Assembly (NCBI RefSeq): GCF_947488135.1
Contig: NZ_CANKYW010000002.1
Coordinates: 248,001-312,000 of the forward strand
Source of the DNA: an uncultured Marivita sp.
GTDB lineage: Bacteria > Pseudomonadota > Alphaproteobacteria > Rhodobacterales > Rhodobacteraceae
Direction of reading: 5' to 3'
DNA: 64,000 bases
The notes beneath the pieces are model-generated. The model ran no database searches. It was given only the letters and a program-made list of their open reading frames with translations, and had not been told where the DNA came from. How positions within the stretch are numbered: position 1 is the stretch's first letter; the number at the start of each line of letters is the position of its first letter. Made by a program: the position numbers and the translations under genes. Positions 40,226 to 49,974 of this stretch are shown here, one piece after another.

Positions 40226-40243
40226 TGTCCGATATGCTTGACA
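40226..40243. promoter_or_regulatory. PpsR/CrtJ palindrome, bchF-ppaA region site 3
   Basis: TGTCCGATATGCTTGACA fits TGT-N12-ACA exactly. It is 28 bases downstream of site 2 and 33 bases before the ppaA ATG, well placed to autoregulate the ppaA-ppsR pair. Confidence 0.75.
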
Positions 40244-40276
40244 GGTGTTGGGCTGTATCGGTTACGAGGGTTTGAC

Positions 40277-41062
40277 ATGGCAAACGACCATACCGACGAC
40301 CGCGCCTCTTCTGAGGAAAGCCGGCTGGACATCTCTGCCTTGGCCTCGACGGTTCTTTCCGTGCTCAGTGACAAAGGCGAAGAGGGCGCGCAGACCATCA
40401 GAAGCAGTGTCGTTCAGAAACTTGTGGACGTCGCATTGCAACCAGGCGCGTTCAATTCCGAGTCCCTTCTCAATGATCTCAAGGATCGCCGGATCACCGC
40501 CGATCAGATCGTCGACATCTACATCCCCCAAGCAGCGCGCGAGATGGGCCGCATGTGGAGCGAAGATGTCATCGGCTTCGCCAAGGTCACGATCGCGACG
40601 GCACGGCTTCAGGGATTGCTGACGCTGCTGGCTCCGCCCTGGGCGGCGAAACCGTCCGAGAGCGTCGACGGCATCAATGTGCTTCTCCTGCTTCAAGGGA
40701 ATGACAGCCATACGTTGGGACCACACGTGGCCACCGCACAAATGCGGCGCGCCGGTGCGTCGGTTCGCATTCTTTTCGGCGCGCGCGACGAGACGGTTAT
40801 CATGGCGCTGTCGGAAGAAAGCTACGACATGGTTCTCTTTTCGGGCTCGCGCCCGGACGCGCTTGCATCAATTGCAAACTTGGTTAAACGCATTCGGACC
40901 GGTATCTTGACGCCCCCACCTCTCGTCTTGGGAGGAATTGTTCTCAACCTTGCGGACGGCGTCAAAGAGAAGACTGATGTCGATCTGGTGACAAACGATG
41001 TGAAGGTTGCGCTGAAGCTTTGCGAAAAGAACAAGTCCAGAAACAGGTCTTTGACGCGGTAA
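40277..41062 (+). CDS. ppaA: PpaA/AerR cobalamin-binding antirepressor
   Basis: A 261-residue regulator with a B12-binding domain. AerR/PpaA binds hydroxocobalamin in light and modulates PpsR/CrtJ. The helical part (about 20-120, DIYIPQAAREMGRMWSEDVI) precedes a Rossmann-like half with NDSHTLGPHV (His145 and His150, His145 at the position of the known cobalamin ligand). The ATG at 40277 is chosen over upstream TTG starts because of ACGAGGG upstream and because the earlier start would overlap a PpsR site. The ppsR start overlaps its stop by one base. Confidence 0.9.
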   Translation: MANDHTDDRASSEESRLDISALASTVLSVLSDKGEEGAQTIRSSVVQKLVDVALQPGAFNSESLLNDLKDRRITADQIVDIYIPQAAREMGRMWSEDVIGFAKVTIATARLQGLLTLLAPPWAAKPSESVDGINVLLLLQGNDSHTLGPHVATAQMRRAGASVRILFGARDETVIMALSEESYDMVLFSGSRPDALASIANLVKRIRTGILTPPPLVLGGIVLNLADGVKEKTDVDLVTNDVKVALKLCEKNKSRNRSLTR

Positions 41063-42483
41063 TGAATACGAGTGGGTCCAGTTTCTGGAGCAGCGGCTCC
41101 GTTCCCCTCATCGACGCAGAAGTCTTGTCGAGTATCATCAAGGTTGCGTCGGACATCGCGTTGGTGGTGTCGCGGGACGGCAAGGTCTTGTCCGTCCTTA
41201 TCAATCCGAACGAAACGTCGTTCGGAAAGTTGAACCATTGGGAGGGTCGGCCCCTCGTCGAATTCCTGACCCGTGAAAGCCGTCCCAAGATCGAAGCCGT
41301 CATGGAGTCGATGGAGAAGGGCGAAACGCCGTCTCGCTCCATCGAGCTCAATCATTCCGATAACGCCGTTTGGGAATTTCCGATCCGGTACAGTTTTCAT
41401 CCGTTCGGTTCGGACGGATCGTTTCTGATGCTTGGCCGCGATCTGCGGCCAATCGCTGAAACGCAGCAACAGCTTGTTCAGGCTCAGATGTCGCTTGAAC
41501 AGGGATACGAGGCAAGACGCGAATTCGATGCGCGTTACCGTCTTCTTCTGCGTACCGTTCGGGATTCAATCGTCTTCGTGTCGGTCAATGACGGGAAGAT
41601 CAAGGATCTGAACGACCCCGCGGCGACTCTATTGCAATCCACGCGAGACGACCTCATCGGTTCGTCCTTCGCGCAGGAATTCCGGGACAAGCGGCCCGAG
41701 GAGTTCACCGAAGCACTCATCAATGCGTCCATGTCGGAAAGCGCGACCGGTCTCGAGGTGCAAGCCCGTCGGGGACGTCAGCGCGTGCTGGTCACGCCGC
41801 AAGTGTTTCGTGCCGCCGGAGAACGCATACTGATCTGCCGTCTGACCACGGCCGAAGAAGTCACCGCCCGTTTCGACAATCTGAGCAATAACCTCGCCTC
41901 GATGTTCGAGAAGGGTTCGGACGCGATCATCTTCACGTCCGACGCCGGTATCATCGAATCGTGTAATGACTCGTTTCTCGATCTGGTTGATGCCGCGCAC
42001 GCGGTCGACGTGCGGGGGCGCAGCTTTGCCGATTTCCTTGGACGCGGTCAGATCGACATGAGCGTCCTCGTCGAGAATGCGCGGCGAACCGGGCAGATGC
42101 GGATGTACTCCACGAAGCTTCTGAACGATTTCGGCGCGAAAACCCCGGTCGAGATGTCAGTGACCTATTTTGAGGATCGCGGTGAGCCGACACTGGGCTT
42201 TGTCATTCGGGACATCAGCCGCGTCGACGCCATGCGCAAGGCGCCGATGCAGACGAACGAGGAATCGAGTCGCAACGTGATGGAGCTCGTCGGATCTGCG
42301 ACGCTCAAGGAAATCGTGTCCGAGACCACAGATGTGGTTGAGAAGATGTGTATCGAAACCGCCGTCAGCCTGACGCGGAACAACCGCGTGGCCGCGGCCG
42401 AGATGCTCGGCCTGTCGCGTCAAAGCCTGTATGTGAAGCTGCGCAAGTACGGTCTTCTCAACAAGGATGCCGACGGCGAATAA
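41062..42483 (+). CDS. ppsR: transcriptional regulator PpsR/CrtJ
   Basis: Oxygen- and light-responsive repressor of photosynthesis genes, binding TGT-N12-ACA. It has 473 residues. PAS domains occupy about 20-400, with a coiled segment (QQLVQAQMSLEQGYEARREFD) between them. A Fis-type helix-turn-helix (VAAAEMLGLSRQSLYVKLRKYGL) closes the C-terminus. Cysteines at 259, 301 and 430 are seen; 259 and 430 correspond by position to the redox pair described in Rhodobacter. Its ATG overlaps the ppaA TAA, so the pair is coupled. Confidence 0.95.
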   Translation: MNTSGSSFWSSGSVPLIDAEVLSSIIKVASDIALVVSRDGKVLSVLINPNETSFGKLNHWEGRPLVEFLTRESRPKIEAVMESMEKGETPSRSIELNHSDNAVWEFPIRYSFHPFGSDGSFLMLGRDLRPIAETQQQLVQAQMSLEQGYEARREFDARYRLLLRTVRDSIVFVSVNDGKIKDLNDPAATLLQSTRDDLIGSSFAQEFRDKRPEEFTEALINASMSESATGLEVQARRGRQRVLVTPQVFRAAGERILICRLTTAEEVTARFDNLSNNLASMFEKGSDAIIFTSDAGIIESCNDSFLDLVDAAHAVDVRGRSFADFLGRGQIDMSVLVENARRTGQMRMYSTKLLNDFGAKTPVEMSVTYFEDRGEPTLGFVIRDISRVDAMRKAPMQTNEESSRNVMELVGSATLKEIVSETTDVVEKMCIETAVSLTRNNRVAAAEMLGLSRQSLYVKLRKYGLLNKDADGE

Positions 42484-42546
42484 AGCCGCGCCCGTTGTGC
42501 TCAAATGACAATTTGTCCATCCTGTTTCGCTTGATGTGAATCGATT

Positions 42547-42564
42547 TGTCGTGTCTAGTTGACA
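42547..42564. promoter_or_regulatory. PpsR/CrtJ palindrome, bchG site 1
   Basis: TGTCGTGTCTAGTTGACA fits TGT-N12-ACA exactly. It ends 2 bases before the bchG ATG at 42566, in the 82-base ppsR-bchG gap. Confidence 0.75.
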
Positions 42565-42565
42565 C

Positions 42566-43471
42566 ATGACTGTCAGCGTAAGTTTACATCAAGATCGCTA
42601 CCCTGCCCCTTCGGCCATGCTGGAGCTGATCAAACCCGTCACATGGTTCCCGCCGATGTGGGCCTACGCGTGCGGGGCTGTCGCTTCGGGTGTGGCGATT
42701 ACCGAACATCTTGGCCTATTGATCGTCGGCGTGATCCTGGCTGGTCCGGTCGTATGTGGCATGAGCCAGGCCGCCAATGACTGGTGTGACCGGCATGTCG
42801 ATGCGATCAACGAACCCAACCGCCCCATTCCATCCGGCCGCATCCCCGGCCGCTGGGGGCTGTGGATCGCGCTGGCGATGTCCGTGCTGTCCTTGGCGTT
42901 GGGGGCGTTGCTTGGCACATGGGGCTTCATCGCCACTGTGGTCGGTGTGATCGCTGCATGGGCCTATTCCGTCGAACCGATCCGGCTGAAGCGGTCCGGG
43001 TGGTTCGGTCCTGGCCTGGTCGGATTGTCCTACGAATCCCTGCCTTGGTTCACCGGCGCTGCCGTTCTGAGCCAGACACTGCCCTCCGGCCCGATCATCC
43101 TGATCGCCCTTCTTTACGGCATCGGCGCGCATGGCATCATGACCCTCAATGATTTCAAGGCCTTGGAAGGGGATGCCCAGATGGGGGTGAATTCCCTCCC
43201 GGTGACACTCGGTCCTGAAAAGGCAGCGAAGGTCGCCTGCATCGTCATGATCGTTCCGCAGGTCTTCGTGATCCTTGCGCTGGCCAAGTGGGGGCAGTCG
43301 ACCCATGCGGCAATCGTTCTCGCCCTTCTTCTGGGTCAGCTTTGGGCGATGTCCGTCATGCTGAAAGACCCGAAGGCCAAAGCGCCGTGGTACAACGCGA
43401 CGGGCGTTCTGATGTATGTCTCGGGCATGATGGTTTCGGCCTTTGCCCTGCGCGCGGTAGGAGCGTTCTGA
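42566..43471 (+). CDS. bchG: bacteriochlorophyll synthase (chlorophyll synthase-like prenyltransferase)
   Basis: Esterifies bacteriochlorophyllide a with geranylgeranyl pyrophosphate. It has 301 residues of a UbiA-type membrane prenyltransferase with about eight or nine helices. The Asp-rich active site NDWCDRHVDAINEPNRPIPSG and the second Asp motif NDFKALEGDAQMGVNSLPV are present. The start MTVSVSLHQD matches family N-termini. PpsR palindromes directly abut and overlap the start codon. orf427 follows with a one-base overlap. Confidence 0.96.
   Translation: MTVSVSLHQDRYPAPSAMLELIKPVTWFPPMWAYACGAVASGVAITEHLGLLIVGVILAGPVVCGMSQAANDWCDRHVDAINEPNRPIPSGRIPGRWGLWIALAMSVLSLALGALLGTWGFIATVVGVIAAWAYSVEPIRLKRSGWFGPGLVGLSYESLPWFTGAAVLSQTLPSGPIILIALLYGIGAHGIMTLNDFKALEGDAQMGVNSLPVTLGPEKAAKVACIVMIVPQVFVILALAKWGQSTHAAIVLALLLGQLWAMSVMLKDPKAKAPWYNATGVLMYVSGMMVSAFALRAVGAF
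42571..42588. promoter_or_regulatory. PpsR/CrtJ palindrome inside the bchG coding start
   Basis: TGTCAGCGTAAGTTTACA fits TGT-N12-ACA exactly. It begins 6 bases after site 1 ends and covers codons 2-8 of bchG. The tight pair mimics the spaced palindromes at bchC and crtE/crtD. Confidence 0.7.
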
Positions 43472-44754
43472 TGACGCTGGGTTGGTTCGCAATCGTACGC
43501 TTGGGTCTGGTGCAAATGGCGCTTGGCGCGATCGTGGTCCTGACCACCTCGACGTTGAATCGGTTGATGGTGGTCGAGCTGGCGCTTCCCGCCGTTTTAC
43601 CCGGCATGCTGGTCGGCCTGCACTACGGCATCCAGATCACCCGCCCGAATTGGGGCTTTCTGTCTGACAAGGGTGGCAACCGCACACGCTGGATCCTGCG
43701 CGGCATGTTGATCCTGGCGGCAGGCGGGATCCTCGCCGCGTTGGGTGTCGTCGAAATGAAATCGAGCTATTCGCTTGGCCTGACCCTGTCGGTCATCGCC
43801 TATGCCCTGATCGGTTTGGGCGCCGGGGCATCCGGCACGTCCGTTCTGGCCCTGCTCGCCACCGCAACCGCGCCGCACCGTCGTGCGGCGGCGGCGACAA
43901 TCACCTGGCTGATGATGATTTTCGGCATTGCCATGACCGCTGGTGTCGTCGGGCAGCTGCTTGACCCGTACACCCCTGCCGTCCTGATCCGTGTCGTGTC
44001 CGGTGTGGCCCTCGCCGCGCTCGCGATCACCGTTCTTGCCACATGGCGTATCGAACGGGGTGTCGAAGCGGCGCCCGAACCCGATCCGGTGCCCTTCCGC
44101 GAAGGTCTGGCCGAAGTGTGGGGCGAACCCAGGGCACGGCTGTTCACGATCTTCGTTTTCCTGTCGATGACAGCCTACTTCATGCAAGAGTTAATCCTCG
44201 AGCCCTATGCCGGCTTGGTCTTTGGCTTCACTCCCGGCGAAAGCACGACTCTGTCAGGCATCCAGAACGGCGGCGTGTTTCTCGGGATGCTGACAGTCGG
44301 CATTGCAGCAACCGCGCTACGGTTCGGGTGTCTGCGCAACTGGGTCATTGCCGGATGCCTCGGCTCGGCAGCGAGCCTTTGTGTGATCGCGATGCTTGGC
44401 GGATACGCCCTGCCCCAAACCCTACTGCCCTCGGTCTTTGCCCTTGGGTTTTTCAACGGTACGTTCGCCGTCGCGGCCATCGGGTCGATGATGGCGCTGG
44501 CGGGAGAAGGCCGGGAAAAGCGCGAGGGCACGCGCATGGGTCTTTGGGGCGCGGCGCAAGCCATTGCCGCCGGGTTCGGAGGTCTGACCGGGGCGGCGGC
44601 CGCTGACGTGATGCGGACGCTGACCAGCGACGCACCGGCCTTCGGGGCCGTCTTTGTCTTCGAAGCGGGATTGTTCCTCTGCGCGGCCTTCATGGCTTTG
44701 CGCATCATGGAGGGCAGAAGCCCGCGCCAACCCGAACTGATCGCAGGAGAGTGA
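43471..44754 (+). CDS. BCD-family MFS protein (orf428/bch2-like)
   Basis: A 427-residue, roughly 12-helix protein of the bacteriochlorophyll-delivery family, paralogous to lhaA (shared TLNRLMVVELALPAVLPGML and RMGLWGAAQAIAAGFGGLTG blocks). In other phototrophs this gene between bchG and bchP is called orf428 or bch2 and is proposed to move bacteriochlorophyll. The ATG overlaps the bchG stop, and bchP starts 2 bases after its stop, so all three are translationally coupled. The direct function remains unproven. Confidence 0.88.
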   Translation: MTLGWFAIVRLGLVQMALGAIVVLTTSTLNRLMVVELALPAVLPGMLVGLHYGIQITRPNWGFLSDKGGNRTRWILRGMLILAAGGILAALGVVEMKSSYSLGLTLSVIAYALIGLGAGASGTSVLALLATATAPHRRAAAATITWLMMIFGIAMTAGVVGQLLDPYTPAVLIRVVSGVALAALAITVLATWRIERGVEAAPEPDPVPFREGLAEVWGEPRARLFTIFVFLSMTAYFMQELILEPYAGLVFGFTPGESTTLSGIQNGGVFLGMLTVGIAATALRFGCLRNWVIAGCLGSAASLCVIAMLGGYALPQTLLPSVFALGFFNGTFAVAAIGSMMALAGEGREKREGTRMGLWGAAQAIAAGFGGLTGAAAADVMRTLTSDAPAFGAVFVFEAGLFLCAAFMALRIMEGRSPRQPELIAGE

Positions 44755-44756
44755 CC

Positions 44757-45941
44757 ATGTATGATGTCGTTGTCGTGGGCGGTGGCCCGTCGGGTGCAAC
44801 CGCCGCCGAAGACCTTGCCCGGTCCGGGCACTCGGTCGCGCTTTTGGACCGTGAAGGGCGGATCAAACCCTGTGGCGGAGCCATCCCCCCGCGCCTGATG
44901 CAGGATTTCGACATCGGCGAAGAGCAACTCGTCGCCAAGGTGAACACCGCTCGGATGATCTCGCCGACAGGGCGGCATGTCGACATTCCCATCGAGAACG
45001 GTTTTGTCGGCATGGTGGATCGCAAGGATTTCGATCCCTTCCTGCGCGCCCGCGCCGAAGCCGCCGGAGCCGTACGGTTCACTGGCACATTCGTACGGAT
45101 CGACCGCGACAAGAAGGCCAAGCGCCGTTGGGTGGTCTTCCGCGACAAGGAAAGCGGCGAAGAGCGCACACTCGAGACCAGGCTGATCATCGGCGCGGAT
45201 GGTGCGAATTCCCGCGTTGCGCGCGACGAAATTCCGGGCGGCGACAAGGTGCCCTTAGTATTCGCCTATCACGAAATCATCGCCGCCCCTGAGAAGAATG
45301 ACATCTATGACCCGATGCGCTGCGACGTGATCTATGACGGCGCAATCAGCCCCGACTTTTACGGTTGGGTCTTCCCGCACGGAGGCACCACATCCGTCGG
45401 AATGGGCACCTATATTCAAAGCGTAAACCTGAAAGACGCCACCGCTGCGCTGCGCGAAGCATCCGGGCTTGCAGGTTGTGAGACTCTGCGCAAGGAAGGC
45501 GCGCCCATTCCCCTGAAACCTCTGCGCTTCTGGGACAATGCGCGTGACGTGGTGCTGGCGGGCGACGCTGCCGGTGTGGTTGCGCCCTCAAGTGGTGAAG
45601 GCATCTACTACGCGATGATCTGCGGCCGCTTCGCCGCGACCGCTTGTGCGGCGACTTTGAAATCCGGGCGGATCACCGACCTCGCCCTCGCTCGCCGCCT
45701 GTTCATGAAAGAGCACAAGACAGTGTTCCGCGTGCTGGGCCAGATGCAGGACGCGTACTACAAAAGCGACTCGCGCCGCGAAAGGTTCGTGTCACTGTGT
45801 CACGATGTCGATGTTCAAAAGCTGACCTTCGAGGCGTATATGAACAAGAAACTCGTGAAGGCACGGCCCATGGCGCATCTGAAAATCGGCTTCAAGAACG
45901 CGCGGCATCTTCTGGGACTCGTGCGGGAGACGCATGTATGA
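44757..45941 (+). CDS. bchP: geranylgeranyl reductase
   Basis: Flavoprotein that reduces the geranylgeranyl tail of bacteriochlorophyll to phytyl. It has 394 residues. The FAD-binding GGGPSGATAAEDLARSG at the N-terminus, the DREGRIKPCGGAIPPR block and the GDAAGVVAPSSGEGIYYAM segment are characteristic. The ATG at 44757 is preferred to a GTG two codons earlier because AGGAGAG lies at normal SD spacing from it. The stop overlaps the idi start (ATGA). Confidence 0.96.
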   Translation: MYDVVVVGGGPSGATAAEDLARSGHSVALLDREGRIKPCGGAIPPRLMQDFDIGEEQLVAKVNTARMISPTGRHVDIPIENGFVGMVDRKDFDPFLRARAEAAGAVRFTGTFVRIDRDKKAKRRWVVFRDKESGEERTLETRLIIGADGANSRVARDEIPGGDKVPLVFAYHEIIAAPEKNDIYDPMRCDVIYDGAISPDFYGWVFPHGGTTSVGMGTYIQSVNLKDATAALREASGLAGCETLRKEGAPIPLKPLRFWDNARDVVLAGDAAGVVAPSSGEGIYYAMICGRFAATACAATLKSGRITDLALARRLFMKEHKTVFRVLGQMQDAYYKSDSRRERFVSLCHDVDVQKLTFEAYMNKKLVKARPMAHLKIGFKNARHLLGLVRETHV

Positions 45942-46486
45942 GCCAGACACTGATCCCTGCTTGGCGCGGTGACACGCTCGAACCCGTCGAAAAGCTCGAC
46001 GCTCATATCCGTGGGCTAAAGCACAAGGCGATTTCGGTGTTTGTGCTGCGCGGAGACGAGATCCTGATCCAGCGTCGCGCAATGGGCAAATACCACACGC
46101 CCGGTCTTTGGGCGAACACATGCTGCACGCATCCAAACTGGAAAGAAAGCAGTCTGGATTGCGCAAACCGGCGTCTGAATGAAGAGCTGGGCATCACCGG
46201 TCTGACGCTCGACTTCAAGGACCAGGTAGAGTACCGCGCCGATGTTGGTGGCGGACTGATCGAACACGAGGTTGTGGACATCTTCGTTGCCGAGGTCGAT
46301 GCGGCCCCGAAGCTTTCGCTCAATCCCGACGAAGTCATGGCGACTCGGTGGGTGCGCTATGGCGATTTGATGCAAGAGGTCGTTAACGACCCCGGTCGGT
46401 TTACCCCCTGGCTCCGCATTTACCTTGACATGTATGCGCCACAAATCTTCGGAAAACTGGCGGTTTCCTGCGTAAACCAAGCATAA
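45938..46486 (+). CDS. idi: isopentenyl-diphosphate delta-isomerase (type I)
   Basis: Interconverts IPP and DMAPP for carotenoid and phytyl/geranylgeranyl supply. It has 182 residues, the length of the type I Nudix enzyme. The catalytic Cys lies in WANTCCTHPNWKESS, the Nudix-like CANRRLNEELGI follows, and the C-terminal WLRIYLDMYAPQIFG is typical. It is the last gene of the bchG-orf427-bchP-idi operon, overlapping bchP by four bases. Confidence 0.96.
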   Translation: MSQTLIPAWRGDTLEPVEKLDAHIRGLKHKAISVFVLRGDEILIQRRAMGKYHTPGLWANTCCTHPNWKESSLDCANRRLNEELGITGLTLDFKDQVEYRADVGGGLIEHEVVDIFVAEVDAAPKLSLNPDEVMATRWVRYGDLMQEVVNDPGRFTPWLRIYLDMYAPQIFGKLAVSCVNQA

Positions 46487-46574
46487 ATTAGCTACTTTTA
46501 AACACAATCGCTCCTGTTTGTTGCCCCAGTCCGTCCCTAGACATTTATGTGGGGCTCGAACTGGGGAGTTTGAG

Positions 46575-47972
46575 ATGTCTGCTGCCACCGCCAGTGATCT
46601 GGAACGGTATATGTTGGACCTCGTCAACGAGGAGCGCACAAGCCGTGGCTTGAATGCTCTCGTGCTCGACAAGGTCCTGAACGCATCTGCCGACGCGCAT
46701 TCTTCGTGGATGCTCGACAATAACGTTTTCAGCCACTCCGGGATTGGTGGCTCAACGCCCACCGAAAGGATGGAGGCCGAGGGCTTTGATTTGTCCGGTT
46801 CGTGGCGCACGGCGGAAAACATCGCGGCACAGAGCGAGCGGGGCGATGAGGGCCTGTTCGACGATGTCTACGACCTGCACATCGCCTTGATGAACAGCGC
46901 CGGACACCGGGAGAATATCCTGATGCCCGAGCTCGAAGTCGTCGGCATCGGCATCCAGACCGGGACGTATTCCTACGACAGTGGCACGTATTACTCGGTC
47001 ATGGTCACGCAGAACTTCGCAATGACCGGCGGCGAGACGACGCCCGACATTTTGGGCCCGTCGGCATCGGTGCCGGAGAACACCAATTCGCAACCGGACA
47101 CGGCCGGTGTCCTCGTGGGCACTGCAACCGCAGAAAACCTTGTCGGGACCGATCAGAATGACACGATCACCGGGTCAGGCGGCAACGACATTCTGTCAGG
47201 ACAAGGCGGGATCGACACCGCCGTCTACATGAACGATCGATCGAACTACGGTTTGACGATCAGTGATGACACGATCATCATCGAAGACCGCAGTGGTCGC
47301 GACGGGACAGACACCTTGAACAGTATCGAAATCCTCGACTTCGATGATACTTCCTTTGATCTGACAAAATTCACCAATGTGGGCAAATTGACGGATGCCG
47401 ACATGCTGGCGTTCTGTGAACTCTATGTCGCCTATTTCAACCGGGCACCCGACGCCACCGGGCTTCTTTTCTGGGGATCGGAATTGGCGAGCGGCTCGTC
47501 CATGGACGAAATCGCACGGAAATTCTACGACTCACCCGAGACACAGTCCTTGTATGGCGGGTCGAACTCGACTTCCGACTTCGTGACCGCAGTTTACTCA
47601 AACGTTCTTGGTCGCGCGCCGGATGCCGCAGGCTTTACCTATTGGGTCGACGCGTTGGACTCGGGCTCGGTGGATCAAGCGTCCTTTATCCTCGCGATGA
47701 TCGGCGGGGCCAAGGCGGCCACCGGAAGCGCGGTCGACGCGCAATACCTCGAGATGAAAGCCGAGATCGGCGCTTACTTTGCTGTGGTCAACGGGCTGAA
47801 CAACGGTTCCGTGGCGCAGGCCGCGATGCAGGCGTTCGATGGGACCGTCGACTCCGTCTCAGAGGTCAAATCGATCATTGACGACCACGCGACCCTGGTC
47901 GACACGGCGCAAGGGTCGGAGTTCACCATCAGCGTGACCGGCCTCACAGACGACGCGTTGGATTGGGTCTGA
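46575..47972 (+). CDS. CAP-domain/RTX-like/DUF4214 secreted protein inserted in the photosynthesis cluster
   Basis: A 465-residue acidic protein without a signal peptide. Residues 8-155 form a CAP/SCP domain with AHSSWMLDNNVFSHSG, TAENIA and NSAGHRENIL, including the family histidines. Next comes a short haemolysin-type calcium-binding stretch (GTDQNDTITGSGGNDILSGQ), and then two DUF4214 repeats around LYVAYFNRAPDATGLLFW and VYSNVLGRAPDAAGFTYW. The make-up suggests type I secretion and a cell-surface or matrix role. TGGGGAG precedes the ATG. It sits alone between idi and dxs, with no photosynthesis function evident. Confidence 0.85.
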   Translation: MSAATASDLERYMLDLVNEERTSRGLNALVLDKVLNASADAHSSWMLDNNVFSHSGIGGSTPTERMEAEGFDLSGSWRTAENIAAQSERGDEGLFDDVYDLHIALMNSAGHRENILMPELEVVGIGIQTGTYSYDSGTYYSVMVTQNFAMTGGETTPDILGPSASVPENTNSQPDTAGVLVGTATAENLVGTDQNDTITGSGGNDILSGQGGIDTAVYMNDRSNYGLTISDDTIIIEDRSGRDGTDTLNSIEILDFDDTSFDLTKFTNVGKLTDADMLAFCELYVAYFNRAPDATGLLFWGSELASGSSMDEIARKFYDSPETQSLYGGSNSTSDFVTAVYSNVLGRAPDAAGFTYWVDALDSGSVDQASFILAMIGGAKAATGSAVDAQYLEMKAEIGAYFAVVNGLNNGSVAQAAMQAFDGTVDSVSEVKSIIDDHATLVDTAQGSEFTISVTGLTDDALDWV

Positions 47973-47975
47973 CCT

Positions 47976-49901
47976 TCACGCGCCTTTTGTAAGCGGCACG
48001 ACCTTGCCATCGCTGGACGTCAGGGACACCGCTACCTTGTAAAGGTCAAAGCGCGTCATGCCCGCGTCAGCGTACATTTCGTCCGGGGACGCCTGATCGA
48101 TGAATCGGTCGGGCAAGGTCATGGTCCGGATCTTGAGCCCGTGATCCAGCGCACCGCGATCCGCCAACTCGTGCAATACCATCGCCCCGAAACCGCCACG
48201 CGCGCCCTGCTCTACCGTGATCAGGGCATCGTGAGATCTGGACAGCTTGAGGATGAGGTCGATATCCAAGGGCTTGGCAAAGCGTGCGTCGGCAATCGTG
48301 ACGCTCACACCATCTTTTTCGAGCAAGCGTGTCGCCGCTTCGACTTCGGCGAGATGCGCGCCGAAGCTCAGGAATGCGATATCGCTCCCCTCTTGAAGCA
48401 CACGCCCCTTGCCGATTTCGAGCACCTCGCCGCGTTCAGGAAGCGCGACACCATTGCCGGACCCGCGCGGATAGCGGAAGGCGATGGGGCCGCTGTCATG
48501 CGCGACCGCAGTGGCGACCATGTGTTTCAGCTCCGCTTCATCGGCGGCGGCCATGATCGTCATGTTGGGAAGCGCGCTCAGGTAACCGACATCAAACGCC
48601 CCGGCGTGGGTTGCGCCATCTGCTCCCACAAGCCCAGCGCGGTCGATTGCAAACCGCACCGGCAAGTTTTGCAAAGCCACGTCGTGCACGACCTGGTCAT
48701 AGCCCCGTTGCAGGAAGGTCGAGTAGATCGCGCAGAACGGCTTGAGACCCGAAGCCGCCATCGCCGCCGCGAACGTCACCGCGTGCTGTTCCGCGATACC
48801 GACGTCGAAGACACGCGCGGGAAAGCGGTCCGCGAGAATGTCGATGCCCGTGCCTCCGGGCATGGCAGCCGTTACACCGACAATGTTGGGATCGCGTGCG
48901 GCCTCTTCGGTCAACGCGTCGCCGAACACCTTGGTGTAGCTGGGCGCGTTCGGTCTGGATTTGGCCTGAGTGCCGGATTCGACATCGAATTTCGAAACAC
49001 CGTGATACTTGTCGGCGCTGTTTTCGGCGGGGGCATACCCCTTGCCCTTCACGGTGCAGCAGTGGATCAGAACCGGACCGGTGGCGCGGGCGCGGGCGGC
49101 GCGCAGGACCGGAAGAAGCTGGTCCATGTCGTGACCGTTGATCGGCCCGATATATTCAAAGCCAAGCTCTTCGAACAGTGTTCCGGTGCCTTGCAAATTG
49201 CCCGTCACGAGCTGGCGCGCGCGTTTCGCGCTTTCGCGCATCGGTGCGGGCAAGGCTGCTTCGAACCCTTCGGCAAGGGACTTCATCTTGGCGAGCGGGT
49301 CGTTCGCGTACATCCGGCTCAGGTAGGATGACATCGCGCCGACTGGGGGGGCGATGCTCATCTCGTTGTCGTTCAGGATCACGAACAGCCGGCGGCCTTC
49401 GTGGCCCGCGTTGTTCATCGCTTCATAGGCCATGCCGGCACTGATGGAGCCATCACCGATGACGGCGATCGCATCGCCGGTCGGGCGGCCCATCTCGCGG
49501 CCAACGGCAAAGCCGAGGGCTGCGGAAATGGAGGTCGAGGAATGCGCCGCGCCGAAAGGATCGTATTCGGACTCGCTCCGCTTGGTGAAGCCGGACAGCC
49601 CGTCCTTCTGACGCAGGGTGTTCATTCGGTCGCGACGACCCGTGAGGATTTTATGGGGATAGCATTGATGCCCCACGTCCCAGATCAGCTTGTCCATTGG
49701 CGTATTGAACACCGCATGGATGGCGACTGACAGTTCGACGACACCGAGGCTGGAGCCAAGATGACCGCCGGTTTGAGACACGGCCGAGATCACCTCGGAC
49801 CTCAGCTCATCGGCGACATCCTTGAGCGAGGCGTCGTCCATCTTGCGAAGGTCGGCCGGACCGGCGACGCGGTCGAGATGGGGGGTCTGGGGGCGTGTCA
49901 T
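47976..49901 (-). CDS. dxs: 1-deoxy-D-xylulose-5-phosphate synthase
   Basis: Thiamine-diphosphate enzyme that starts the MEP isoprenoid pathway. It has 641 residues. The ThDP motif [18 protein letters not shown] and the transketolase halves ([26 protein letters not shown]) are intact. It lies downstream of pufC on the same strand, separated by a 195-base array of hairpins that ends in a terminator-like stem, so it may be partly read from the puf transcript. Its stop lies 3 bases from the convergent CAP-protein stop. Confidence 0.97.
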   Translation of the reverse strand: MTRPQTPHLDRVAGPADLRKMDDASLKDVADELRSEVISAVSQTGGHLGSSLGVVELSVAIHAVFNTPMDKLIWDVGHQCYPHKILTGRRDRMNTLRQKDGLSGFTKRSESEYDPFGAAHSSTSISAALGFAVGREMGRPTGDAIAVIGDGSISAGMAYEAMNNAGHEGRRLFVILNDNEMSIAPPVGAMSSYLSRMYANDPLAKMKSLAEGFEAALPAPMRESAKRARQLVTGNLQGTGTLFEELGFEYIGPINGHDMDQLLPVLRAARARATGPVLIHCCTVKGKGYAPAENSADKYHGVSKFDVESGTQAKSRPNAPSYTKVFGDALTEEAARDPNIVGVTAAMPGGTGIDILADRFPARVFDVGIAEQHAVTFAAAMAASGLKPFCAIYSTFLQRGYDQVVHDVALQNLPVRFAIDRAGLVGADGATHAGAFDVGYLSALPNMTIMAAADEAELKHMVATAVAHDSGPIAFRYPRGSGNGVALPERGEVLEIGKGRVLQEGSDIAFLSFGAHLAEVEAATRLLEKDGVSVTIADARFAKPLDIDLILKLSRSHDALITVEQGARGGFGAMVLHELADRGALDHGLKIRTMTLPDRFIDQASPDEMYADAGMTRFDLYKVAVSLTSSDGKVVPLTKGA

Positions 49902-49931
49902 TTGGCAGTCTCCTCAAAGGACGTAGGGAAA

Positions 49932-49974
49932 AGAGGCGCCACGTTTACCAGGGGCTGCCCAGAAACGTGGCGCC
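49932..49974 (-). terminator. terminator-like hairpin between pufC and dxs
   Basis: GGCGCCACGTTT (49935-49946) is perfectly complementary to AAACGTGGCGCC (49963-49974), giving a 12-bp stem with a 16-base loop that can fold further. On the reverse strand it is followed by TCTTTTCCC. It is the last of the tandem hairpins after pufC and lies 33 bases upstream of the dxs start. Confidence 0.65.

Noticed and set aside
42506-42519. Palindrome TGACAATTTGTCCA before bchG
   Set aside because: Half-sites are inverted and too close for TGT-N12-ACA. No known operator is matched.
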